Source of the DNA: Geosporobacter sp040797825
GTDB taxonomy: Bacteria; Bacillota; Clostridia; Peptostreptococcales; Thermotaleaceae
Length of the DNA: 30,154 bases
Reading direction: 5' to 3'
Assembly (NCBI GenBank): GCA_040797825.1
Contig: JBFNEZ010000026.1
Location: forward strand, 1 to 30,154
Position numbers and translations under genes: made by a program. Shown one piece after another: positions 16,418 through 24,771 of the stretch (position 1 is its first letter; each line of letters opens with the position of its first letter). The notes under the pieces are model-generated. The model did not search any database and was not told the origin of the DNA. It saw nothing but the letters and a program-made list of their open reading frames with translations.

Positions 16418-17539
16418 ATGTTGGATAGATATATAGTAAAGAATGGTAAAAAAATGAGATATGGTTATACCACTGGTTCTACTGCAGCAGCAGCCGCTAA
16501 GGCTGCTGCTATTATGGCATTAAAGGGAGAACCTTTAGATTCGATAGAAATTGATACACCCAAAGGCTGGTCACTAAAACTAGAGGTTAAGGATTATGAG
16601 ATAAATGATGGCATGGCTACTTGCTGGATCACTAAGGATGGAGGAGATGATCCAGACAATACTCATGGTATTTTGATAGGTGCCTCTGTAGAGATTAAGA
16701 ATGGGGCTGATATTGTACTTAAGGGGGGAAAAGGAGTTGGAACCGTTACAAAGCCAGGACTGCAAGTACCCCCAGGTGAGCCTGCTATAAACCCTGTTCC
16801 ACAAAAAATGATACGCAAAGAGGTATCCGATGTATTACCCAATGGTAAAGGGGCTACGGTAACCATCTTTGTGCCTGAAGGAGAAGAGATTGCAAAAAAA
16901 ACCTTTAATCCAAGACTGGGAATTGTAAATGGTATTTCTATACTGGGAACCAGCGGAATTGTAGAGCCAATGTCGGAAGAAGCCTTTAAGGATTCTTTGG
17001 CCTTAGAACTTAAAGTAGCTGTTCAGGGGGGCTTGGACAAGATTATTTTAGTACCGGGCAATCATGGTAGAGATATTGCCCTTGAGCAATATGGCTTTAA
17101 AAAAGATCAAATTTTTAAAACCAGTAATTTCATTGGTTTTATGCTGGAAAAATGTATAGAGTACAAGATCAAAAAGGTTTTGATGATTGGTCATATTGGA
17201 AAATTCGTCAAATTAGCTGGAGGCATCTTTCATACCCATAGCAAGGTTGCAGATGCAAGAGTTGAAATTTTATCATCAAATCTGGCTTTATTGGGAGCGC
17301 CACAGGCTTTGATCCAAAGTATTTTTGACTGTGTAACCACGGAGGCAGCCCTGACGCTAATTGAAGAAGCAGGTTATCAAGAGGTTTATGATAAAATAAG
17401 TGAAAAGGCAGAGGAAAAATCTAAGGAGTATATTTACCATCAAATGGATATTGGTGTGGTGTTATTCTCCTTAGATAAAAGAATTTTATCCATTGGACCA
17501 AAGGGAAAAATGATGCTGGAGGACTTTAAGAATGCATAA
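16418..17539 (+). CDS. cbiD: Cobalt-precorrin-5B C1-methyltransferase
   Basis: CbiD methylates C1 of cobalt-precorrin-5B using S-adenosylmethionine. It belongs to its own family, unrelated to the tetrapyrrole methylases nearby. The 373-residue protein opens with YGYTTGSTAAAAAKAAA and continues with ITKDGGDDPDNTHG, GKGVGTVTKPGLQVPPGEPA, and the later PGNHGRDIA and IGHIGKFVKLAGGIFHTHS, all hallmarks. GAAGG upstream supports the ATG. The gene overlaps cbiE by eight bases. Confidence 0.96.
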   Translation: MLDRYIVKNGKKMRYGYTTGSTAAAAAKAAAIMALKGEPLDSIEIDTPKGWSLKLEVKDYEINDGMATCWITKDGGDDPDNTHGILIGASVEIKNGADIVLKGGKGVGTVTKPGLQVPPGEPAINPVPQKMIRKEVSDVLPNGKGATVTIFVPEGEEIAKKTFNPRLGIVNGISILGTSGIVEPMSEEAFKDSLALELKVAVQGGLDKIILVPGNHGRDIALEQYGFKKDQIFKTSNFIGFMLEKCIEYKIKKVLMIGHIGKFVKLAGGIFHTHSKVADARVEILSSNLALLGAPQALIQSIFDCVTTEAALTLIEEAGYQEVYDKISEKAEEKSKEYIYHQMDIGVVLFSLDKRILSIGPKGKMMLEDFKNA

Positions 17540-18170
17540 GATTTATGTACTTGGAATGGGACCAGGAAGTAAGGACTATATCCTACCAATTACAATAGAT
17601 TATATTAAAGAATCTGATGTATTGATTGGTGGGAAAAGGAATCTTCAATATTTTGAAGAATTGAATAAGGAGAAAATCTATATTGGCGCAGATCTAGAAA
17701 AGATTATGCTTTATACAAGGACCCATCGAAGAGAAAAGAAGATAGCTTTCCTACTATCTGGAGATACGGGGTTTTATAGTATGTTAAAAGCCTTAAGAGA
17801 AGAGTTTTCTCCCGAGGAAATGATTGTAGTTCCTGGTATTAGTTCATTTCAGTATTTGATGGCAAAAATAGGAGAACCATGGCAAGAGGCCTATGTAGGC
17901 AGTCTCCATGGGAGACCCTTTGATTTGATAAGTGCTCTGAATAGTTATGAAAAGATAGTTCTTTTAACAGATGGAATCTATTCTCCTAAATGGATTGCCA
18001 ATACATTGATTGAAAATGGATTTGAAAACAAGCTGATGATTGTAGGAGAGAACCTATCCTATCAAAATGAAAGAATACAGCAGGCTTTTCCAAAGGAAAT
18101 ATTAAAAATGCCAGACTTTAAAATGGCTGTGGTGGTGATAAAAAATGAAGAAAAAAATGTGGGAGTATAA
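17532..18170 (+). CDS. cbiE: Cobalt-precorrin-7 C5-methyltransferase
   Basis: CbiE methylates C5 of cobalt-precorrin-7 and acts with CbiT. The 212-residue protein has the tetrapyrrole-methylase fold: N-terminal GMGPGSKDYI (8-17), LLSGDTGFYS as the second SAM-binding segment, and VVPGISSFQYL. In many bacteria CbiE and CbiT are fused (CobL); here they are separate and overlap by 26 bases, with cbiT in another frame. That is a regular operon overlap and not a frameshifted fusion, because CbiT has its own start and ribosome site. Confidence 0.94.
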   Translation: MHKIYVLGMGPGSKDYILPITIDYIKESDVLIGGKRNLQYFEELNKEKIYIGADLEKIMLYTRTHRREKKIAFLLSGDTGFYSMLKALREEFSPEEMIVVPGISSFQYLMAKIGEPWQEAYVGSLHGRPFDLISALNSYEKIVLLTDGIYSPKWIANTLIENGFENKLMIVGENLSYQNERIQQAFPKEILKMPDFKMAVVVIKNEEKNVGV

Positions 18171-18750
18171 AACGCCAGGTATTCCAGATGAGTATTTTAT
18201 TCGCGGACAAGTCCCTATGACGAAGGAAGAAGTAAGGGCTGTAACCATTTCCAAACTGAGATTGAAAGAAGATTCTATTGTGGTGGATGTAGGGGCTGGG
18301 ACAGGGTCCATAGCCATCGAAGCTGCCCATATTTGTAGAGCGGGTAAAGTCGTTGCCATAGAAAGAAATATAGAGGGCATTGAGCTTATTCAAAAGAACT
18401 GTCAGCGATTTGACGTTGATATAGACATTCTGCATGGAAAGGGTGGAGAGCTGCTTAAGAACTTTGATAAGATAGATCGAGTGATTATTGGTGGCAGTGG
18501 TGGAGAATTAAAGCAGATTATTCATATATGCTATGAGAAACTTGTAGAAAATGGCATTGTAATCATCAATGCCGTAACCATAGAAACTCTCTATGAAGGG
18601 CTAGGATACTTAAAAGAGACAGGTTTTTCAAATATTGATGTGGTTTCTATACAGACGGCAAGAGGTAAACAGTTGGGGAAATACACATTGATGGAAGCTT
18701 TGAACCCAATTTATATCATTTCAGCCAGTAAAGAACAGGAGGAACAATAA
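18145..18750 (+). CDS. cbiT: Cobalt-precorrin-6B C15-methyltransferase (decarboxylating)
   Basis: CbiT methylates C15 and decarboxylates the C12 acetate of cobalt-precorrin-6B. The 201-residue protein is a Rossmann-type (class I) methyltransferase with SAM motif VDVGAGTGSIAIEAA (47-61), acidic AIERN and the IIGGSGGEL loop. The start at 18145 uses GGTGGTGAT as ribosome site; an in-frame ATG at 18157 is a poorer choice. It ends two bases before cbiL. A generic rRNA or small-molecule methyltransferase is ruled out by length, the PGIPDEYF opening and context. Confidence 0.94.
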   Translation: MKKKMWEYKTPGIPDEYFIRGQVPMTKEEVRAVTISKLRLKEDSIVVDVGAGTGSIAIEAAHICRAGKVVAIERNIEGIELIQKNCQRFDVDIDILHGKGGELLKNFDKIDRVIIGGSGGELKQIIHICYEKLVENGIVIINAVTIETLYEGLGYLKETGFSNIDVVSIQTARGKQLGKYTLMEALNPIYIISASKEQEEQ

Positions 18751-18752
18751 AG

Positions 18753-19463
18753 ATGAGTGGAAGGTTTTATGGGTTAGGTGTTGGACCAGGAGATCCAGAG
18801 CTAATTTCTGTGAAGGCTGTAAATATACTAAAGCAAGCCGATATTGTCATAGCACCCGAGACTTTTAAAGGAAAAGGTAGTGTGGCCTATGATATTATAA
18901 AAGACTATGTGTCAGAAAAGGAAAAAATAGTATTTCAAGTATTTCCCATGACCTATGATGCAGAAGAATTAGATGCCAGCTGGAATCAAAACATGGAAGA
19001 AATTATGGATTTTCTAAGAGCTGGTAAGGATGTGGCATTTATTACTCTAGGAGATCCGATGATATACAGCACTTACATATACGTCATGCGGCGTATTAAA
19101 GAGCAAAATGTCCTTGTTGAAACAGTACCTGGGATTCCATCATTTTGTGCAGCTGCCAGCCGCTTAGGCATTCCTCTGTCAGAGGCTGAAGAGACTATCG
19201 CAATCATTCCAGCCGCCTATAAATGTGAACACATGGATCAAATTCTTACTTATGCAGATAATATTATCTTAATGAAGCCCTCAAGAGGGTACGAGGAAAT
19301 GGTAGAAAAATTGAAAGAACACCAGCTTCTGGAGAATGCGATTATGATTTCAAAGTGTGGACATGAGGATGAGCGTATTACAGAAAATTTAGAGACGATG
19401 CTGAATCAAAAAGTAGACTACTTATCTATGGTAATTGCAAAGAAGAGGAGGACACAAGAATGA
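18753..19463 (+). CDS. cbiL: Cobalt-precorrin-2 C20-methyltransferase
   Basis: CbiL adds the C20 methyl group to cobalt-factor II / cobalt-precorrin-2, the first methylation after cobalt insertion. The 236-residue protein has GLGVGPGDPELISVKAVNIL at the start, then the ITLGDPMIYSTYIYV loop that marks the CobI/CbiL branch of the tetrapyrrole methylases, and VPGIPSFCAAASRLG. AGGAGGAA precedes the ATG. The stop overlaps the start of cbiF by four bases (ATGA). Confidence 0.95.
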   Translation: MSGRFYGLGVGPGDPELISVKAVNILKQADIVIAPETFKGKGSVAYDIIKDYVSEKEKIVFQVFPMTYDAEELDASWNQNMEEIMDFLRAGKDVAFITLGDPMIYSTYIYVMRRIKEQNVLVETVPGIPSFCAAASRLGIPLSEAEETIAIIPAAYKCEHMDQILTYADNIILMKPSRGYEEMVEKLKEHQLLENAIMISKCGHEDERITENLETMLNQKVDYLSMVIAKKRRTQE

Positions 19464-20212
19464 TATTTTTTATCGGAGCAGGACCAGGAGATCCAGAGCT
19501 AATAACAGTAAAAGGCCAAAATATTGTAAAAGAGGCAGATATCATCGTATATGCTGGTTCTCTTGTAAATAAAGCCATTATTGACTGCAGAAAAGAATCA
19601 GCAGAAGTCTACAATAGTGCATCTATGACATTGGAAGAAGTGATAGAAGTACTATGTAAAGGTGAGCGGGAAGGCAAATTAGTGGCAAGAGTTCATACGG
19701 GAGATCCTAGTATCTATGGGGCTATTCGAGAACAAATGGATATTTTAGATGAAGAGGGCATTGCCTATGAAGTGATACCTGGTGTGAGCTCTTTCGTAGG
19801 AGCAGCCGCCGCCATAAAAAAAGAATTTACCCTTCCAGGTGTTACCCAAACCGTTATTCTAACAAGGATGGAAGGTCGGACAGAGGTCCCGGAGAAGGAA
19901 AGCTTAGAGAGTTTGGCACAGCATCAAGCTTCAATGTGTATATTCTTATCGGTACATATGATTGAGGATGTTGTGAAACGATTATCATTACACTATCCTA
20001 TAACAACGCCTATCGCTATAATTCAAAAAGCTACTTGGGAAGATGAAAAAATTGTACTAGGTACATTAGAGAATATAGCGGCAAGGGTAAAAGAAGCTGG
20101 AATTAATAAAACTGCTCAAATACTAGTAGGACACTTTTTAGGAAATACTTATGAGCGTTCAAAGTTATACGACAAGCATTTTACTCATGAGTTTAGGAGT
20201 GCTAAGGAATGA
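19460..20212 (+). CDS. cbiF: Cobalt-precorrin-4 C11-methyltransferase
   Basis: CbiF methylates C11 of cobalt-precorrin-4 to form cobalt-precorrin-5A. The 250-residue protein shows FIGAGPGDPELITVKG (4-19), the VYAGSLV signature that separates CobM/CbiF from other family members, RVHTGDPSIYGAIREQMD, and VIPGVSSFVGAAAA. It overlaps both cbiL (four bases) and cbiG (four bases). Length is typical. Confidence 0.96.
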   Translation: MIFFIGAGPGDPELITVKGQNIVKEADIIVYAGSLVNKAIIDCRKESAEVYNSASMTLEEVIEVLCKGEREGKLVARVHTGDPSIYGAIREQMDILDEEGIAYEVIPGVSSFVGAAAAIKKEFTLPGVTQTVILTRMEGRTEVPEKESLESLAQHQASMCIFLSVHMIEDVVKRLSLHYPITTPIAIIQKATWEDEKIVLGTLENIAARVKEAGINKTAQILVGHFLGNTYERSKLYDKHFTHEFRSAKE

Positions 20213-21279
20213 AAACTGCCGTCATCACCTTGACCAAAGGAGGTGCTGATTTAGGAAGAAGGCTCATACATTATTTTCCAAAAGGAGATTTATATGTACT
20301 TCCTAAGTTTCTAACAGATGACAGAAAAGAAAAAAGCATAAATGGGAAGCTATCAGACTTAGTAGGTGAAGTTTTCTCCCAGTATTCCTATCTTATATTT
20401 ATCATGGCAACAGGTATTGTGGTTCGGACCATAGTGCCCTATTTAAAAGATAAAAAACAAGATCCGGGCATTGTTGTTTTAGATGAAAAGGGGAAGAATG
20501 TAATTAGTTTATTGTCTGGACACATTGGAGGAGCCAATGAGCTAACCTTGAAAATTGCTGATTTCTTAGGTGCAAACCCCGTAATCACCACTGCTTCAGA
20601 CATTAATAACAGTATAGCAGTAGATACTTTAGCCATGTCTCATAAATGTATAATAGAAGACTTTAAGGAAGCTACCAGAATAACTGCCCATATTGTCAAT
20701 GGGGAGGCGGTGGGAATACTCTCCGATATACCAATTCTTACAGATATACCTAAGAACTTGGTTTTACTTGAAAAAAAAAATATACACGCTGTTGTGTTTA
20801 AAGGGTTAATTTACATTACAGAAAAGAGTGTAGAGCATGATTTGGCCTGCGATAAAGTAATTCTTAGACCTAAGAACTTAATTGTGGGGATAGGTTGTAA
20901 AAGAGGAAAGACAAAAATAGAAATTCTAGGAGCTTTAGAAAAAGCTTTTGCTGAAGCCCGATTATCTATCAAGTCCATAAAGAAGATTGCAACTGTAGAT
21001 CTTAAAAAAGATGAAACAGGGATATTAGAGACAGCGGATTATCTTGGGGTTCCTTTACAGATTATAAATCGTGAAGAGATAGCCAAAATTGAAGATCAGT
21101 TTATACCATCTAATTTTGTTAAGGAAACCATTGGTGTAGGCTCTGTCTGTGAGCCTGTTGCTTTACTAAGTGCTAAAAAAGGTTTATTAATACAAGAAAA
21201 AAAGGCATATCAAGGTATTACAATAGCAGTAGTAAAAGAAGGTGAACTATCAAATGGAAATCATAATCGTTGGGATTAA
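20209..21279 (+). CDS. cbiG: Cobalt-precorrin-5A hydrolase
   Basis: CbiG opens the delta-lactone of cobalt-precorrin-5A and releases the two-carbon fragment as acetaldehyde, the ring-contraction step unique to the anaerobic route. The 356-residue protein contains IFIMATGIVVRTIVPYLKDK, DPGIVVLDEKGKNVISLLSG and HIGGANELT in its N-terminal part, and the C-terminal GIGCKRGKT and GVGSVCEPVALLSA segments. The domain order is complete. Its 3' end overlaps hemA by 26 bases, and the bases near its end act as the hemA ribosome site. Confidence 0.95.
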   Translation: MKTAVITLTKGGADLGRRLIHYFPKGDLYVLPKFLTDDRKEKSINGKLSDLVGEVFSQYSYLIFIMATGIVVRTIVPYLKDKKQDPGIVVLDEKGKNVISLLSGHIGGANELTLKIADFLGANPVITTASDINNSIAVDTLAMSHKCIIEDFKEATRITAHIVNGEAVGILSDIPILTDIPKNLVLLEKKNIHAVVFKGLIYITEKSVEHDLACDKVILRPKNLIVGIGCKRGKTKIEILGALEKAFAEARLSIKSIKKIATVDLKKDETGILETADYLGVPLQIINREEIAKIEDQFIPSNFVKETIGVGSVCEPVALLSAKKGLLIQEKKAYQGITIAVVKEGELSNGNHNRWD

Positions 21280-22546
21280 TTATAAAAATTCACCCTTGCA
21301 TATACGTGAACAAGTTGCTTTCACTAAAAGTGGTCTTGAAGAAGCCTATAAAGAATTGAAGAAGGATCATTTTATTAAAGAGGTAGTTGTTTTATCTACT
21401 TGCAATCGCAGTGAAATAACCGCTGTTGTGACGAATCTAGAAAAAGGAATCGCTACTTTGAAGAAATTTTACAGCCGATTTTTTCAACTCTCAGAGGATG
21501 TTTTAGAGGAATACTTTTTTGTTGATTATAGTGATGAGGCTGTAAAACATGTTTTTCAATTAACCGCAGGGTTGGAATCACTAGTGTTGGGTGAAGACCA
21601 GATATTGGGTCAGGTACGAGATGCCTATAATTTTTCCCATAAACAGGGCAATACAGGAAATATCTTAAATAAGTTATATCGTGAAGCAATTACTACAGCC
21701 AAAAAGATTAAGCGAGAAACAGCTATATCGCAAAATCCTTTGTCTATTAGTTCTATTGCAATAAAGTTTATAGAACAAAAACTAGGAGACTTGCAAGATA
21801 AAAAAGTACTGGTTATTGGTGTAGGAAAAATGAGTCGTATTGCAATTGAAAATCTAATTGCTAAGGGTGTAAAAGAAATCTATGTGACAAACAGAACCAC
21901 AGGACATGCCATGGATTTATCTAAAAGATATCCTCATGTGGGTGTGATTGACTTTAAAGATCGGTATAAAATGATTTCGGAAGTAGATATTATGATAACA
22001 TCTACCAGCGCTCCCCATTACGTAATAAAGGCAGAGGAATTTTTAAAAAACTATGTAAAGAATACTAAAATCTGCATAGTAGATATAGCAGTGCCTCGAG
22101 ATGTAGATCCTGCAGTTGGAGACATTGAAGGGGTTTCCTTACACGAACTGGATGCATTGCAAAAGGTTTCTTTAGAAAATATGGAGTCTAGGATAGAAGC
22201 TGCTAAAATAGGTGTAGAAATAATTATTGAAGAATGTATCAAATTTGAGAATTGGTACCACTGCCTTCCAGTTTTTCCAGCTATTGAAGGTCTTAAAAAT
22301 TATGGGGAAGAAATATTCATAGAAGAATTGGAAAGCTTAATGAAACGATTGGATACCTCTAGCGAGAAGGATAAAGAACTGATCACGATTGTAATGCGAA
22401 GCTTGATGAAAAAAATACTTAAAAAACCGATTCTAAACCTAAAACGAGCAGGTGAGGATCAGCAGGGCGAGTTATATGCTAAAATAGCTTCAGAATTATT
22501 CGGTATTAATATGTATAGCTGCAAAAAACCGATAGGGGGAGAATAA
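21254..22546 (+). CDS. hemA: Glutamyl-tRNA reductase
   Basis: HemA reduces glutamyl-tRNA with NADPH to glutamate-1-semialdehyde, the first step of tetrapyrrole synthesis. From ATG 21254 the protein has 430 residues and the catalytic Cys falls at position 50 (VVLSTCNRSEI), as in other bacteria, which supports this start; AAGGTGA lies ten bases upstream, and a GTG at 21242 would add four residues. LTAGLESLVLGEDQILGQV is the conserved hinge segment, and VIGVGKMSRIAIENL the NADPH-binding loop. It is placed between cbiG and cbiH and overlaps both, so it should follow the cbi operon's control. Confidence 0.96.
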   Translation: MEIIIVGINYKNSPLHIREQVAFTKSGLEEAYKELKKDHFIKEVVVLSTCNRSEITAVVTNLEKGIATLKKFYSRFFQLSEDVLEEYFFVDYSDEAVKHVFQLTAGLESLVLGEDQILGQVRDAYNFSHKQGNTGNILNKLYREAITTAKKIKRETAISQNPLSISSIAIKFIEQKLGDLQDKKVLVIGVGKMSRIAIENLIAKGVKEIYVTNRTTGHAMDLSKRYPHVGVIDFKDRYKMISEVDIMITSTSAPHYVIKAEEFLKNYVKNTKICIVDIAVPRDVDPAVGDIEGVSLHELDALQKVSLENMESRIEAAKIGVEIIIEECIKFENWYHCLPVFPAIEGLKNYGEEIFIEELESLMKRLDTSSEKDKELITIVMRSLMKKILKKPILNLKRAGEDQQGELYAKIASELFGINMYSCKKPIGGE

Positions 22547-23286
22547 TGGAAAATAAGGGCAAAATATATGTAGTAGGAATTGGACCAGGTAATCGTGAGC
22601 ACATGAGTTTAAGAGCCATTGAAGCCATTCAATGTGCGGATATTATCATTGGATATAAGACCTATATTGATTTAATCCGTGATCTTACGACAGGAAAAGA
22701 AGTAATTGACTCAGGAATGAGAAAAGAAGTAGAACGATGTAATCTAACACTGGACAAGGCCATAGAGGGTCACCAGGTTGCCATTATCAGCAGCGGAGAT
22801 GCCGGTGTTTATGGAATGGCAGGAATTATGTTAGAGATTAAATATGAAAGAAACAGTGATATAGAGATTGAGGTAGTGCCAGGGATAACCGCTGCAAGTG
22901 CGGCCAGCTCAGCTCTAGGGGCTCCTATCATGCATGATTTTGCAGTGATCTCTTTGAGTGACCTGTTAACAGATTGGGGCCTTATTCGGAAACGGCTGGA
23001 ATATGCTGCAATGGGGGACTTTATTATAGCCTTATATAATCCTAAAAGTATGGGCAGGGTTCATCAAATCGAGGAAGCAAGAGAGATTTTCTTAAAATAC
23101 AAGCCGAAAAGTACGCCAGTTGGCATTGTAAAAAACGCCAAACGAAAGGATGAAGAAGTGGTTGTAACTGATTTAGAAAATATGCTCAATCATGACATAG
23201 ATATGCTGACTGTTGTGATTATTGGCAATATCAATACTTATATAAAAGACGGAAAAATGATTACGCCAAGGGGCTATAAAATATGA
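22546..23286 (+). CDS. cbiH: Cobalt-precorrin-3 C17-methyltransferase
   Basis: CbiH methylates C17 and drives ring contraction of cobalt-precorrin-3 to cobalt-precorrin-4. The 246-residue protein has VVGIGPGNREHMSLRA near the start, GYKTYIDL, the ISSGDAGVYGMAG loop typical of CobJ/CbiH, VVPGITAASAASSALGAPI and HDFAVISLSDLLTDW. No extra C-terminal iron-sulfur domain is present, consistent with the anaerobic enzyme. The start overlaps the hemA stop by one base and the end overlaps cbiJ by four bases. Confidence 0.96.
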   Translation: MENKGKIYVVGIGPGNREHMSLRAIEAIQCADIIIGYKTYIDLIRDLTTGKEVIDSGMRKEVERCNLTLDKAIEGHQVAIISSGDAGVYGMAGIMLEIKYERNSDIEIEVVPGITAASAASSALGAPIMHDFAVISLSDLLTDWGLIRKRLEYAAMGDFIIALYNPKSMGRVHQIEEAREIFLKYKPKSTPVGIVKNAKRKDEEVVVTDLENMLNHDIDMLTVVIIGNINTYIKDGKMITPRGYKI

Positions 23287-24080
23287 TCATGGTTCTAAGC
23301 GGAACCCAGGATGGTAGGGAGATTATCAACCTACTCTCTGAAAAGAAATATCCCCTTTTGATAACGACAGCAACTTCCTATGGGGGAAGTCTTATACCAG
23401 AAAGTGCAACAGGGTATGTACGTACAGGAAAAATGAACTATGAGGAAATGAATACTTGTATAGAGGAGAATAGGGTTCGTCTAATTATTGATGCAACCCA
23501 TCCCTATGCAGAGGAAGTTTCTAAAAATGCAATGGCAATTAGCGAGGAAAAAACTATTCCTTATCTTCGATTTCAAAGAAATGAAAGTGCATATCAAGAC
23601 TATGAAAAGATTATCAGGACTGTAAAGGACATGCAAGAAGCTACAGCCTATTTGAAATCCATTGAAGGGAATATAATGCTTACAACAGGGAGCAAATCCC
23701 TAGATGTTTTTGCAGCGAATATTGATGTTTGCCGACTGTATCCTAGAGTGCTGCCTTCTTCTGAAGTATTAATCAAATGTGAGGCTATGGGAATAAGAAC
23801 TGGAAATATTATTGCTATGCAAGGGCCTTTTTCTAAAACCATGAATATAGAAATGATAAAAAAATATAATATTGGTATTTTGGTCACAAAAGATAGCGGC
23901 GATATTGGAGGAACACTAGACAAGCTAGAAGCAGCACGTCAATGTGGTTGTGTTGTAGTGATGATTCAAAGACCGGCTATTGTTTATAGAAATCTTTTTT
24001 ACAATCAAAAAGATTTACTCTTTAAGGTGTGTGAACTATATGAAAAAATACTATCCCATGATGGTGAATCTGGAAGGTAA
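23283..24080 (+). CDS. cbiJ: Cobalt-precorrin-6A reductase
   Basis: CbiJ (CobK family) reduces the macrocycle of cobalt-precorrin-6A with a nicotinamide cofactor to form precorrin-6B. The 265-residue protein has the opening VLSGTQDGREI, IIDATHPYAEEV (68-79) with the family-defining D-A-T-H-P-[FY]-A signature, and a late VTKDSGDIGGTLDKLEAA. The start is the ATG in ATGA overlapping the cbiH stop; a second ATG two codons later is also possible. It overlaps the next gene by about 41 bases. Confidence 0.94.
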   Translation: MIMVLSGTQDGREIINLLSEKKYPLLITTATSYGGSLIPESATGYVRTGKMNYEEMNTCIEENRVRLIIDATHPYAEEVSKNAMAISEEKTIPYLRFQRNESAYQDYEKIIRTVKDMQEATAYLKSIEGNIMLTTGSKSLDVFAANIDVCRLYPRVLPSSEVLIKCEAMGIRTGNIIAMQGPFSKTMNIEMIKKYNIGILVTKDSGDIGGTLDKLEAARQCGCVVVMIQRPAIVYRNLFYNQKDLLFKVCELYEKILSHDGESGR

Positions 24081-24696
24081 AAATTGTGTTGTTATAGGTG
24101 GTGGAGAAGTTGCCGAAAGAAAAGTGGCTTCCCTTATGGAATATGGCGGTTGTGTAAAACTAATTAGTCCCCATATTACTGTTAATCTGAGACACTGGGC
24201 AGAGGATAAAAAAATTATATGGAAAATGAAAAATTATCAATGGGGTGATTTAGAAAGCGCTCATCTTATCTTTGTTGCAACGGATAATCCAGAGGTAAAT
24301 CTCCTTTGTTATCAAGAGGCTTCTCAGCGATCTATTCCCATTAATGTAGCAGACATGCCCCATCTATGTGATTATATTGTTCCTGCCGTGATACAAAGGG
24401 GAGAATTATCTATCATGATATCAACCAATGGGAAGAGTCCCATGCTTTCGCGAAAAATTCGCGAAGAATTGGAAGTGTGTTATGATGAGATATACGGGGA
24501 CTATATCACACTATTAGGAGAACTGAGACAGAAAGTTCTAAAAGAAGTAGCAGATATTCAACAGAGAAAAGCTATTTTTAAAAAAGTAATCTATAGTGAT
24601 TTGCAGAAACAAGAAGCCTACAAGGAAATAGCGGATTTACGAGAAGCAATTGAAAAGGTATATGAAACAATGAAAAAGGAATATTTAGATAGATAA
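24040..24696 (+). CDS. sirC: Precorrin-2 dehydrogenase (sirohydrochlorin-forming)
   Basis: This protein of 218 residues corresponds to the N-terminal part of CysG and to yeast Met8: an NAD+-dependent oxidation of precorrin-2 to sirohydrochlorin, the substrate of CbiX. VVIGGGEVAERKV (17-29) is the NAD-binding loop. INVADMPHLCDYIVPA places Asp105 where the family's catalytic Asp lies, and STNGKSP follows. Because Met8 and CysG use the same Asp for ferrochelation, a sirohaem-forming activity is possible. ATG 24040 is preferred, with AAGGTG ten bases upstream; a reading from 23980 has no such site, and a later ATG (24058) would cut conserved sequence. It is the last gene before a 75-base gap. Confidence 0.9.
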   Translation: MKKYYPMMVNLEGKNCVVIGGGEVAERKVASLMEYGGCVKLISPHITVNLRHWAEDKKIIWKMKNYQWGDLESAHLIFVATDNPEVNLLCYQEASQRSIPINVADMPHLCDYIVPAVIQRGELSIMISTNGKSPMLSRKIREELEVCYDEIYGDYITLLGELRQKVLKEVADIQQRKAIFKKVIYSDLQKQEAYKEIADLREAIEKVYETMKKEYLDR

Positions 24697-24711
24697 CAAT
24701 AAAACTATAAT
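24684..24711 (+). promoter_or_regulatory. Weak candidate internal promoter before hemC
   Basis: TTTAGA (24684-24689), a 16-base spacer and a perfect TATAAT (24706-24711). It overlaps the end of the precorrin-2 dehydrogenase gene. No terminator is seen between 24697 and 24771, so readthrough from the cbi genes is also expected. Confidence 0.3.
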
Positions 24712-24771
24712 AATATTTGATATAAAAAACATAGTATAAAAAGTATGTAAAAAGGAAAAAAGGTGAAATTT

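Noticed and set aside
17532..18750. A broken CobL-type (CbiE-CbiT) fusion
   Set aside because: Both parts are full length, each has its own start, and cbiT has a ribosome site; separate CbiE and CbiT are normal in the anaerobic pathway.
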